This document shows positions 7,696 to 15,437 of a DNA stretch of 64,000 bases, in pieces. The stretch covers positions 54,678 to 118,677 of the forward strand of contig NZ_BCQR01000007.1 of assembly GCF_001552175.1 (NCBI RefSeq), given 5' to 3'. Positions within the stretch are counted from its first letter, which is position 1. Every line of letters begins with the position of its first letter. The position numbers were made by a program, and so were the translations under genes. Source of the stretch: Actinomadura kijaniata NBRC 14229. GTDB lineage: Bacteria; Actinomycetota; Actinomycetes; Streptosporangiales; Streptosporangiaceae. Below the pieces are notes generated by a model, which saw only the letters and a list, made by a program, of their open reading frames with translations, made no database searches and was not told the DNA's origin.

Positions 7696-8691
7696 ATGGA
7701 CGCGCTCACCGACCTCCTCGACGGCGTTCGGGCACGGGGTGCCCTGTTCAGCCAGACCCTGTTCGACCCCCCGTGGGGGCTGCGGTTCGCGACCCGCGCC
7801 CCGCTCCACCTGGTCGCGATGCTCCGCGGGACGGGCTGGGTCGTGCCGGACGCCGGGGAGCCGGTCCGCCTCGAAACCGGCGACGTCGCGATCGTCCGGG
7901 GGCCCCGGCCGTTCACCGTCGCCGACCGGCCCGGCACGCCGCCGTGCTTCGTCGTCCACGACGCCGAGACCTGCACCATGCCCGACGGCTCGGAGCTCCG
8001 CGACGAGATCCGGATCGGCCCCCGCCTGTGCGGCATGGGCCGGAACGAGACGGACCTGCTGCTGAGCGGGATGTACGAGGTCGGGTCCGAGGTCAGCCGC
8101 CGTCTGCTGGCCGCGCTCCCGGAGGTGCTGCGCGTCCCGGCGGCCGAGTACCGCTCCTCGGCGATGGACCTGGTGACCGAGGAGATCGCCAGGGACGCGC
8201 CGGGCCAGCAGGTGGTGCTGGACCGGCTGCTCGACCTGGTGCTCATCTCGACCCTGCGGCACTGGTTCGACCGCCCCGACGCCCGGCCGCCCGCCTGGTA
8301 CGCGGCGATGAGCGACCCGGTCGTGGGCCGGGCGCTGCGGCTGATGCACGACGACCCGGCCCGTTCCTGGACGGTGGCGTCGCTGGCGGCCGGGTGCGGG
8401 GTGTCGCGCGCCGCGCTGGCCCGCCGCTTCACCGCCATGGTCGGCGAACCCCCGATGGGCTACCTGACCGACTGGCGCATCACCCTGGCGGCCGAGCTGC
8501 TCCGGGGCACCGACGCCACGGTCGGGGCGATCGCCCGCCGCGTCGGCTACGCCAACGCGTTCGCGCTGAGCGTCGCGTTCAAACGCCTGCGGGGCGTGAC
8601 CCCGACCGAGTACCGCGACGACGGCGGCCGCGCCGGGGACCGTCCCGCCGCGCTCCACCCCGAGCCGTTCGCCGACGCCGCGGCGCGATGA
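7696..8691 (+). CDS. AraC-family regulator with N-terminal cupin domain
   Basis: The product is 331 residues. The first half is an AraC-type cupin ligand domain (GWVVPDAGEPVRLETGDVAIVRGPRPFTV). Residues about 215-315 carry the two helix-turn-helix motifs: WTVASLAAGCGVSRAALARRFT, then VGAIARRVGYANAFALSVAFKR, and the ending GVTPTEYR. It is divergent from the NmrA-like gene with a 109-bp gap and converges on the MFS gene, whose stop is 3 bp away. AraC/oxidoreductase pairs of this kind are common and usually autoregulated. The effector is unknown. Confidence 0.9.
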   Translation: MDALTDLLDGVRARGALFSQTLFDPPWGLRFATRAPLHLVAMLRGTGWVVPDAGEPVRLETGDVAIVRGPRPFTVADRPGTPPCFVVHDAETCTMPDGSELRDEIRIGPRLCGMGRNETDLLLSGMYEVGSEVSRRLLAALPEVLRVPAAEYRSSAMDLVTEEIARDAPGQQVVLDRLLDLVLISTLRHWFDRPDARPPAWYAAMSDPVVGRALRLMHDDPARSWTVASLAAGCGVSRAALARRFTAMVGEPPMGYLTDWRITLAAELLRGTDATVGAIARRVGYANAFALSVAFKRLRGVTPTEYRDDGGRAGDRPAALHPEPFADAAAR

Positions 8692-8694
8692 CGG

Positions 8695-9897
8695 TCACCG
8701 TGGGACCTCGTCGGCACGCGCGCTCCACACCACCAGCGCGGCTGCCAGGGCGCAGGCCCCGCCGAGCCACAGGACACCTCGCAGAGCGAGCGAGTCGACG
8801 ACGACGCCACCGGTCAGCGCGCCGAGGCCGATCGACAGGTTGAACACCGCCACCCACAGGGAGGAGGCCGCCTCCACGGCGTCCGGCGCGGTCCTGATCA
8901 TCCAGGTCTGCAGTCCGACCGACACACCGCCGAAGGCCAGACCCCAGACGACCAGCAGGACGGCCCCGCTGACCGGCCCCCGGCCCAGCAGCGGGTAGAG
9001 CGGCATCGCGGCCGCCAGGACCACGGCGATCGCCAGCACGGTCCGGTGCGGGGCACGCGACAGCGCGGCTCCGGCGGCGAAGTTGCCGACCATGCCCGCC
9101 AGGCCGAACCCGAACAGCAGCGGGCCGACGAGCCGTTCGTCGATCCCCGACAGTTCCTGGAGCGCCGGGCTCACGAAGGTGTAGGCCGAGAAGTGGCCGG
9201 TCACGATGAGGAACGTCGCCAGGATGCCGACGCGCACGCCCCTGTTGCGCAGCTGCGCGGCCAGCAGCCGCGGCCGGACGGCCCGGGAGGCGGTCAGCGG
9301 CGGCAGCACGGCCAGCAGGGCGAGCAGCACCAGCAGCGCGAGGGCGCTCAGCGTGGCGAAGGCGACGCGCCAGCCGGTGAACTCGCCGAGCAGCGTGCCG
9401 AGCGGCACGCCGAACACGTTCGCGGCCCCGACCCCGCCGAAGATGACCGCCGTGGCCCGCGGCACGTCCGCGGGCGCCACGAGCCGGACGGCCAGGCCGC
9501 CGGCGACGGCCCAGAAACCTCCGACCGCCACCCCGACCAGCACCCGGGAGGCCACCAGGACGGCGAAGCCCGGCGCCAGGGCCGAGACCACGTTGGCGAG
9601 CGTCATCAACCCCATCAGGCCGAGCAGCAACAGGCGCCGGTCCAGCGCGCCGACGAGCACCGGGACCAGCGGCGCCGCGACCGCGGCGACCAGGCTGGGC
9701 ACCGTCACCATCAGCCCGGCCGTCCCCTCGGAGACCGACAGCGACGACCCGACGGCGGTCAGCAGCCCGATCGGCAGTTGCTCGGCGGTCACCAGCAGGA
9801 ACGTTCCCAGGGCCACGGCGGCGACCGCCGGCCGGCGGCTCCGTCGCGGGTCCCGGGACCCGGCCGCCGGGACCGCGGCCTGTTCGGTGGACGTCAC
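8695..9897 (-). CDS. MFS transporter, DHA1 family
   Basis: The GTG at 9897 is placed 6 bp after a perfect AGGAGG, so it is preferred to the in-frame ATG at 9912 that overlaps the Shine-Dalgarno. The product is 400 residues with about twelve hydrophobic segments. It has the DHA1 loop motif ALDRRLLLLGLMGL between helices 2 and 3 and VLVGVAVGGFWAVAGGLAVRL in helices 4-5. It resembles the AraJ/sugar-efflux and drug-efflux branch. It is divergent from a TetR gene, with two operators between them, so export of a TetR ligand such as a toxic metabolite is likely. Confidence 0.88.
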   Translation of the reverse strand: MTSTEQAAVPAAGSRDPRRSRRPAVAAVALGTFLLVTAEQLPIGLLTAVGSSLSVSEGTAGLMVTVPSLVAAVAAPLVPVLVGALDRRLLLLGLMGLMTLANVVSALAPGFAVLVASRVLVGVAVGGFWAVAGGLAVRLVAPADVPRATAVIFGGVGAANVFGVPLGTLLGEFTGWRVAFATLSALALLVLLALLAVLPPLTASRAVRPRLLAAQLRNRGVRVGILATFLIVTGHFSAYTFVSPALQELSGIDERLVGPLLFGFGLAGMVGNFAAGAALSRAPHRTVLAIAVVLAAAMPLYPLLGRGPVSGAVLLVVWGLAFGGVSVGLQTWMIRTAPDAVEAASSLWVAVFNLSIGLGALTGGVVVDSLALRGVLWLGGACALAAALVVWSARADEVPR

Positions 9898-9917
9898 CGG
9901 ATACCTCCTCACTCATT

Positions 9918-9972
9918 TGGGAGCGATCGCTCCCATATGTCGGGGGACCCTAGTATGGGAACGATCGCTCCA
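9918..9972. promoter_or_regulatory. Twin TetR operators between MFS and TetR genes
   Basis: Bases 9918-9935 are a perfect 18-bp palindrome, TGGGAGCGATCGCTCCCA. Bases 9956-9972 carry a near copy, TGGGAACGATCGCTCCA, with one base missing in the right arm. The centres are about 37 bp apart, between the two divergent starts. The sites probably bind the TetR protein encoded at 9995 and repress both genes. Confidence 0.85.
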
Positions 9973-9994
9973 CAAGTGGGATAGGGTGAGGGGC

Positions 9995-10579
9995 ATGGCC
10001 CGACCCCGACAGTTCGACGAGCGGGACGCTGTCGTCAGGGCGACCGACCTGTTCTGGCGCCGCGGCTACAACGCCACCTCGGTGCGCGACCTGGGCGCCG
10101 AGCTCAAGCTCACCCCAAGCAGCCTGTACCGGACGTTCACCGACAAGCACACGCTGTTCCTCCGCGCGCTCGACCACTACCGGGCCACCGACTCCGCCGA
10201 GGCCGAACGACGGCTGGACACCGCGGGCCGTCCGGTCCGCCAGGTCCTGCGGGACTGGATGCTGTGGCTGGTCTCCTGCCCGTCCGGCGGGGAGTCCGGC
10301 CGGGGCTGCTTCGTGGTCAACACCGCCACCGAACTCGGCACCGCCGACGACCAGGTCCGCCAGCGGACCGAGGCCGCCTTCGAGGTGACCCGGCAGGCCG
10401 TCCGGTCCCTGCTGGACCAGGGCCGCCGCAACGGTGAACTGCCGTCCGACCTCGACCTCGACGCCGCCGTGGAACTGCTGTTCACCACCGTCCTCGGCCT
10501 GCGGGTACGGGAACGCGCCGGCCACGACCCCGCCCGCCTGACCACCGCGATCGACGCCGCACTCCGCACCCTCACCTGA
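9995..10579 (+). CDS. TetR/AcrR-family transcriptional regulator
   Basis: ATG 9995 gives a 194-residue protein starting MARPRQFDERDAVVRATDLFWRRGYNATSVRDLG. The helix-turn-helix is SVRDLGAELKLTPSSLYRTFTDK (residues about 28-50). The C-terminal domain has a Cys in GRGCFVVNTATELG, a feature of the TetR_C_16-like branch found next to efflux and oxidoreductase genes. Twin palindromes just upstream are its likely operators. It probably represses itself and the divergent MFS gene. Confidence 0.92.
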   Translation: MARPRQFDERDAVVRATDLFWRRGYNATSVRDLGAELKLTPSSLYRTFTDKHTLFLRALDHYRATDSAEAERRLDTAGRPVRQVLRDWMLWLVSCPSGGESGRGCFVVNTATELGTADDQVRQRTEAAFEVTRQAVRSLLDQGRRNGELPSDLDLDAAVELLFTTVLGLRVRERAGHDPARLTTAIDAALRTLT

Positions 10580-10636
10580 GCCCGCCGACCAGGGACGACA
10601 CCACGCCCACCGCGACGAACGGCCCCGACGCACGCG

Positions 10637-10858
10637 TCAGCGGATGGGCGCGGTCTCGACGTCGCGGTCTTCGCCGTCGGCCCACAGCCACTCCCACCGG
10701 CTCGGGGCGACCATGGTGACGCCGTTGTGCAGCTCGGGCGCGCGTGGGTCGAAGTCCACCCGGCCGGGGCGGTCTCGGTCGCGTTCGTGCCGGTGAGCCG
10801 CCAGGGCTGACGGCCAGGGCCCCCGGTGGCCGGTGGGGTCGTCTTCGCCGTCGGTCAC
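10637..10858 (-). CDS. Small hypothetical protein
   Basis: This frame starts at GTG 10858 and encodes 73 residues with strongly GC-biased third positions, which argues for coding. The product is acidic and Arg-rich, with HRGPWPSALAAH in the first half and WEWLWADGEDRDVETAPIR at the end. No family is recognised and no convincing Shine-Dalgarno is seen. It lies between a TetR gene on the opposite strand and a mycothiol-type gene on the same strand, 75 bp away. Confidence 0.4.
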   Translation of the reverse strand: MTDGEDDPTGHRGPWPSALAAHRHERDRDRPGRVDFDPRAPELHNGVTMVAPSRWEWLWADGEDRDVETAPIR

Positions 10859-10933
10859 GCGTCCCGTCGAGCCCGGCGTGCCCCTGCGCCCGCCCGCGCC
10901 ATGACTCCTGGCAGGGGGTTTCCCCGTGCCGCG

Positions 10934-11620
10934 TCAGGGGACCAGCGGCCCGGCCAGTACTTCCAACCCCGCCTCGCGGCTCCCATCCCAGGTCACCGAT
11001 TCGGCACCCCAGGACTTGCGCCCCCACAGCATGAGCAGCAGGTCCTCGGCGGTGCCCGAGACCTCCGCGACCGGCTCACCGGGCCCGTACGTCCAGGAGC
11101 GGCCGGTGTCGGTGGCGGTGATCCGCACGGCCTGCTCGGGATGGGTGGCGGCCCCCTTGGCGATCATGCGGGGCGTCATGGTGTCGAAGACCTCGGCGAC
11201 GCCGTCGGCGGCGAGCGCCGGGTCCATCGGCGTCGTCGAGCCGAGCGCGTGCTCGCCGTCCCACCGGTGTATCAGCGTCTCCTGGCTGCGGCGCCGACGC
11301 CAGAATCCGACCGTATGGGGCGGGAAGAACGTCCACGCCTCGGTCGAGGGATCGACCGACAGGGCCTGCACGAGCGCGTCAGCCGTCGCGGCGTACCAGG
11401 CCTTGAGAGCGGCCCGGTCACGGGGTGCGGCGCTCTCGTCATTGCTGTCGCCGTGCCCCTCCCTCACCGCCGCGACGACCCACAGGTTCCCCGCCCCCAG
11501 GTGCACGGCCAGATCCACCAGCCTCCAGTCGCCGCAGTGCTCGACCGGAGCCGACAGGTCCCCATCCAGCAAGGCGCCGAACGCGTCCAGTTCACGCCGA
11601 AGTGCGACCAGGTAATCCAC
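10934..11620 (-). CDS. Mycothiol-dependent maleylpyruvate isomerase family protein
   Basis: The 228-residue protein begins MDYLVALRRELDAFGALL and contains CGDWRLVDLAVHLG, the family's conserved helix with its metal-site His. SQETLIHRWDGEHALG, in the middle, is the second family signature. The C-terminal part (VRITATDTGRSWTYGPGE, VSGTAEDLLLMLWGR) matches the second domain of the family. It is the second such gene in the window after the one at 1-576. The substrate is unknown, and mycothiol use is inferred from the family. Confidence 0.85.
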   Translation of the reverse strand: MDYLVALRRELDAFGALLDGDLSAPVEHCGDWRLVDLAVHLGAGNLWVVAAVREGHGDSNDESAAPRDRAALKAWYAATADALVQALSVDPSTEAWTFFPPHTVGFWRRRRSQETLIHRWDGEHALGSTTPMDPALAADGVAEVFDTMTPRMIAKGAATHPEQAVRITATDTGRSWTYGPGEPVAEVSGTAEDLLLMLWGRKSWGAESVTWDGSREAGLEVLAGPLVP

Positions 11621-11698
11621 GGCGCCAAGATACAGCTCACCGACTACGCGGGACCCGCCGCACGAAGGCGCACGGCCTGAACGTGGTCGCCGCCCGCG

Positions 11699-12295
11699 TC
11701 AGTCCGGTGACCAGTATCTGTCGGGGTTCTCGTCCGTCTTCGGGTCGGTCAGGTGGACGCGTTCCTCGCCTGGATCGTCGTCCTCGGGCCGCCGTATGAG
11801 GAACTGCGCCAGTACGACCGTGCCGAAGATCAGGAAGAACGGAACGGTGATCATGGCGAAGGCGGCACCGACCTTCGCCACGGAATCGAGGATGCGGTCC
11901 CCGGGTCCGCTGGTCGCCAGATAGGCGATCAAGCCGCCGATGCCACCGAGGGCGAGCCCCGCATAGATCCACACGGGGATGGGGGAGGAGAGGCGTGGAG
12001 GCGGTAGGACGACGGGTGGCGACCTGAACGTCCTGTGTTCCGCGTTCCGCTGGATGAGTTGCGCCAGGCGCAGCGCGTCCTTCTCCGGCAGGTTGCTCAG
12101 CAGCTCGTCGAGTCTGGCGGCGGTGAGTCGTGCGTCGGTCTCTCGGACGTCGGGCCGCCGGCCGAAGGGGGAGGCGCTCTTGGGGGTCGTGACGGAAGGG
12201 GGCGTGGTCTCGGGTTCGTCGGACGTGGGTTTCGGGATCCACCTGCCGTTGACGAAGGTGTAGTCACCAGGCTTTCTGGACTTCCGCTCAGCCAT
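11699..12295 (-). CDS. Hypothetical protein with two transmembrane helices
   Basis: The 198-residue product starts MAERKSRKPGDYTFVNGRWIPKPTS. A charged, Pro/Ser-rich N-terminal half holds a helix, LTAARLDELLSNLPEKDALRLAQLIQRNAEH (residues about 57-87, split by an Asn-Leu-Pro turn). Two hydrophobic helices follow at about 108-128 and 138-165, and a short acidic tail ends the protein. No family is recognised. It is 78 bp from the 3' side of the preceding minus-strand gene and divergent from the gene at 12541. Confidence 0.6.
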   Translation of the reverse strand: MAERKSRKPGDYTFVNGRWIPKPTSDEPETTPPSVTTPKSASPFGRRPDVRETDARLTAARLDELLSNLPEKDALRLAQLIQRNAEHRTFRSPPVVLPPPRLSSPIPVWIYAGLALGGIGGLIAYLATSGPGDRILDSVAKVGAAFAMITVPFFLIFGTVVLAQFLIRRPEDDDPGEERVHLTDPKTDENPDRYWSPD

Positions 12296-12540
12296 GCGCA
12301 GCGCCCTTGATCGTCCGGGGGTCCACGATCACTCTTCGCCAGAGTAGCCACACTCCTCGCGATCACAAGCCCGGCGCCGAGCTCGCCACCGACGATGCGC
12401 CCCGGCGCGCTGTGTGAGCGGCTCGGTAGCGGGTGGACGCGGAAAGTCGGTAGCGGTCACCGATGTCGGAAGGGCGACGGAGACGGAAAGTGAGGTGTGT
12501 CCGCGAAAGACGCGGGACGGAGAGAACCAGAGGAACGGGA

Positions 12541-13575
12541 ATGACGACAACCGATACGGGGATTCCGGCGGAGGCGATCGAGCATCTGCGGGCGGTCCAG
12601 GCCGCGCGGGACGCCGCACAGAACGAGCGCTTCGTGGCGGAGGGCGAGCAGGTCGCCGCCCGGTTCGCGGCCGAGCAGCGCAAGATCGTGACGCCGGAGG
12701 CGCAGGAGAGGCTCCGGCGGCGCGGCAGCGAGCTGCGGTTGCCCGAGAACGCCGGCCTCGATGCCAAGAACCGGCGGGCGGCGTCCATGCGCGCCTACGC
12801 CACGGAGCTCGGCGTGGACCTGGTCGCCCTGGACCGGATGCGCGCGGACTTCGCGACGCGGGCCAGGGCCCTCAACGAGCTCGGGCGCACCGGCGGTGTC
12901 GAGCTGACGTGGAAGGGGCAGGCGGAGGACGCCGAGCGGACCTCGGCCAAGCGCAACTACGACGGCTGGTGGGACCCGGGGTACTCGTGGTCGTCGAGCC
13001 GGCCCGGCGACTTCGCGATCTGGAACGCCGACACCTACTTCGACACCGTCACCAACCGGACGGGCAGCCACATCCGCTACCGGCAGCGGGAGACCGGCGA
13101 CAAGACCACCTGCTCGATGAGCTGGCGGAACGGCTACATGGTGCTGTACACGCCGAGCGTGACGGGCGGCGTCGTCGTCGACATCGACCTGGCCTGCCAG
13201 ATCAGCAAGTTCTTCATCGACACCGACAACGAGCCGGGCTCCTCGGCCTGCGACGTGTCGCTGACCCAGTCGGTGCAGATCGAGTTCTACAACTCGTGGG
13301 CGGACGCGGTCCCGGTGGAGACCCGGGTCGAGCACATCGCCGTCACCGGCACCTCGAATCCGGAGAACTGGCAGGACTACACCGCCGTGCCTTCGTGGAA
13401 GCTCCTGCACGCGCGGATCCCGTCGTTCAAGACGTACCAGGCCGGGCACCAGCTGGCGATCTTCGTGTCGACCCGGAACCAGGCGACCGGCATCAAGCTC
13501 GACGACACCCGCCTCACCGCGGGCGTCAACGCCGCCTACTACGTGGACGACATCGTCGTCAGCCGCCTGATCTGA
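12541..13575 (+). CDS. Hypothetical protein: coiled N-terminus and beta-rich C-terminus
   Basis: ATG 12541 follows AGAGGAACGGGA. The 344-residue product has no signal peptide. Residues 10-110 are charged and helical (AARDAAQNERFVAEGEQVAARF, VALDRMRADFATRAR), suggesting a coiled coil. Residues 130-344 are rich in Trp, Tyr and Thr with alternating polarity (WWDPGYSWSSSRPGDFAIWN, YTAVPSWKLLHARIPSF), suggesting a beta sandwich. Three Cys are present in that half (TTCSMSW, LACQIS, SSACDVS). It is not a family I recognise. A strong hairpin terminator follows at 13587. Confidence 0.65.
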   Translation: MTTTDTGIPAEAIEHLRAVQAARDAAQNERFVAEGEQVAARFAAEQRKIVTPEAQERLRRRGSELRLPENAGLDAKNRRAASMRAYATELGVDLVALDRMRADFATRARALNELGRTGGVELTWKGQAEDAERTSAKRNYDGWWDPGYSWSSSRPGDFAIWNADTYFDTVTNRTGSHIRYRQRETGDKTTCSMSWRNGYMVLYTPSVTGGVVVDIDLACQISKFFIDTDNEPGSSACDVSLTQSVQIEFYNSWADAVPVETRVEHIAVTGTSNPENWQDYTAVPSWKLLHARIPSFKTYQAGHQLAIFVSTRNQATGIKLDDTRLTAGVNAAYYVDDIVVSRLI

Positions 13576-13586
13576 CCCCGCCTCCG

Positions 13587-13617
13587 CGGCCCGGCCGACC
13601 CCAGGACGGCCGGGCCG
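13587..13617. terminator. Hairpin terminator after the 12541 gene
   Basis: Bases 13587-13597 and 13607-13617 form a perfect 11-bp GC stem with a 9-nt loop, 12 bp after the stop codon of the gene ending at 13575. Confidence 0.65.
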
Positions 13618-13762
13618 TCGGTCATCGCCGTAATCCAGGCCATACAGACAATGTCGTTTATCTGTGTCTAGGGTGGTCCTGCGGCGATCACCGACCAGTG
13701 CTGGGAGGACCCGTGCCGCGGACGATGACGTTCGACGCCGGACCGCCGGCGGTGAGGTTCCG

Positions 13763-14398
13763 ATGAGCGGACAGGGCCCCTACGCGCGGATCATGGGCAC
13801 GCTGATCCTCGGCGGCGCGGCGTTCGCCGTGGTCTCCTTCCAGAAGGGCCGGGTGCCGCTGGGCGTGCTGTGCGCGCTGGTGGCGGCGGCCGCGCTCGCG
13901 CACATGGTCGTCTCGGCCATCGCGGCGCGGCGAAGGTGGCAGGAGGAGATGGGCGGGACCGCCGCCTCACCGTACGCGGCCGACCCCCGGGTGCGGCGCG
14001 CGGCACATCACGCCGCGGTGGCCTCCGGCGCGTTCGGCGTGTGCGTGGCAGTCCTGACCCTGCTGCTCGTGATGTTCGCCGCCGGGAGCGGCGGTCTGGA
14101 ATGGCTCCTCATCATCGCGATCCTTCCCGCCATGATGAGCGTGAGCCTGCTGACGGCGGCGGTACGGATGGCGAAGTACCAGGTCTACGGCGTGGCCAGC
14201 GCGATGCACACCTTCCACATCGTGTTCGTGGTGGGTGTCATCTTCGCCTTCAGCCTGCTGGGCAAGCAGTGGCTGATCGCAGGCGGCGACGCCGTGGCGA
14301 TGATCGCCGCCGTGGGCGTCTACCGCCTCCTGTCCCGGGCGGAACGGGCGTTGGGCGGCCCCTCGTCGGCCTCCGCGGGACCCGGCCGGATCGGATAG
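13763..14398 (+). CDS. Integral membrane protein, about six helices
   Basis: ATG 13763 follows GGTGAGGTTCCG; an in-frame GTG exists upstream at 13664. The product is 211 residues with hydrophobic segments at about 10-26, 32-53, 86-106, 112-130, 145-165 and 172-190. An Arg-rich loop (AARRRWQEEMG) separates the second and third. No transporter or enzyme motif is visible and I do not recognise the family. Confidence 0.6.
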   Translation: MSGQGPYARIMGTLILGGAAFAVVSFQKGRVPLGVLCALVAAAALAHMVVSAIAARRRWQEEMGGTAASPYAADPRVRRAAHHAAVASGAFGVCVAVLTLLLVMFAAGSGGLEWLLIIAILPAMMSVSLLTAAVRMAKYQVYGVASAMHTFHIVFVVGVIFAFSLLGKQWLIAGGDAVAMIAAVGVYRLLSRAERALGGPSSASAGPGRIG

Positions 14399-14717
14399 CG
14401 CGCGGGTCGAGCGGCCCGGGCCGGGTCTCGAACGCGGCCATGAGCGGGTCGGTCACCTGCGCGGACGCGTCGTCGGGCTTGCCGGCCGAGGCTCGCGGTG
14501 GTGGTCCTCGCCCTCCTCGAATTCCAGCGGGTCGACGCTCATCGGGTGGCAGTGGCCGCCGAGCACCTGCGGATATCCGCCGCATGCGGCGTCCGGGCCG
14601 CGACGAGCTCCATCCGCCGCGTCGGAGCGCCGTTCTCCTCCTGCAAGATCAAGGTCGGGATGCAACCTGGCGTTCGCGGTTCGGCCGCCTTCCGGGGCGT
14701 TGGTTAGGGTCTGTGCC
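14399..14717. other. Intergenic region without a clear gene
   Basis: This 319-bp stretch holds no frame with a convincing start and Shine-Dalgarno. On the minus strand a short frame around 14480-14620 contains CGGYPQVLGGHCHPMSVDPL and then an acidic stretch. This could be the tail of a decayed gene, but I cannot place it in a family. Confidence 0.4.
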
Positions 14718-15209
14718 ATGTCCGTTGTGCCCGGTCTCGCGCTGCGTCCCGCGACCCGCGCCGACCTTCCGGCGGTGCTCGCCCTGCTCGCGGACGAGGA
14801 CGACGTGGTGGACCCGGCGACGGTCATGGTCACGCGGGCCCATGAGCGCGCCTTCGCGGCGATCGACGCCGACCCGCGGAACGAGATGCTGGTCCTGCTC
14901 GAAGAGGTCGACGACCGGGGCGAGGGCGGCACGGTGGTGGGCTGCCTGCAAGCGACGTACATCCCGGGGCTCGGCAAGGGCGGCGCCGAACGGGCCCTGA
15001 TCGAGGCGGTGCGGATCCGTGCGGACCGTCGCGGCGGCGGGCTCGGCCGGACCCTGATGGAGCACGCGATCGAACGGGCACACGCGCGCGGCTGCGCGCT
15101 CGTCCAGCTGACCAGTGATAAACGGCGCGAGGATGCGCACCGCTTCTACACCGGGCTGGGCTTCGCGCGCAGCCACGAGGGATTCAAGCTCGTGCTCCAG
15201 GCGCGCTGA
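14718..15209 (+). CDS. GNAT-family N-acetyltransferase
   Basis: The 163-residue protein starts MSVVPGLALRPATRADLPAVLALLADEDD. The acetyl-CoA loop is IRADRRGGGLGRTLMEHAIERA (residues about 98-119), and the late motif DKRREDAHRFYTGLGFARSHEGFK is typical of GNAT acetyltransferases that act on small amines or amino acids. The start at 14718 fits the family length; an in-frame GTG at 14700 adds six residues. The substrate is unknown. Confidence 0.85.
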   Translation: MSVVPGLALRPATRADLPAVLALLADEDDVVDPATVMVTRAHERAFAAIDADPRNEMLVLLEEVDDRGEGGTVVGCLQATYIPGLGKGGAERALIEAVRIRADRRGGGLGRTLMEHAIERAHARGCALVQLTSDKRREDAHRFYTGLGFARSHEGFKLVLQAR

Positions 15210-15437
15210 CCGCGCGGTCGCCGACGTCTCGGCGCGTTCCGTCGTGGCGTCGTCCCGCAGGGCCGGCCTGGCGCCTGGCCGCGCCGGTCCGCGCCTCATG
15301 GATGACCGGGACGCCGACGCCCCGGACCCCTCATGGAGACCTCTGACGAAAGTCGGGGTCGGTGGGGGACGATCGTCCGATGCCCTGAGGCGACCCCGGT
15401 TCCTAGATTCTCTTCCGACCCGCGCGAAGGAGACGGA

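Noticed and set aside
14453..14977. Minus-strand frame partly in the 14399-14717 gap
   Set aside because: Most of it is antisense to the GNAT gene. Only the short segment with CGGYPQVLGGHCHP looks protein-like, and it has no start or family.
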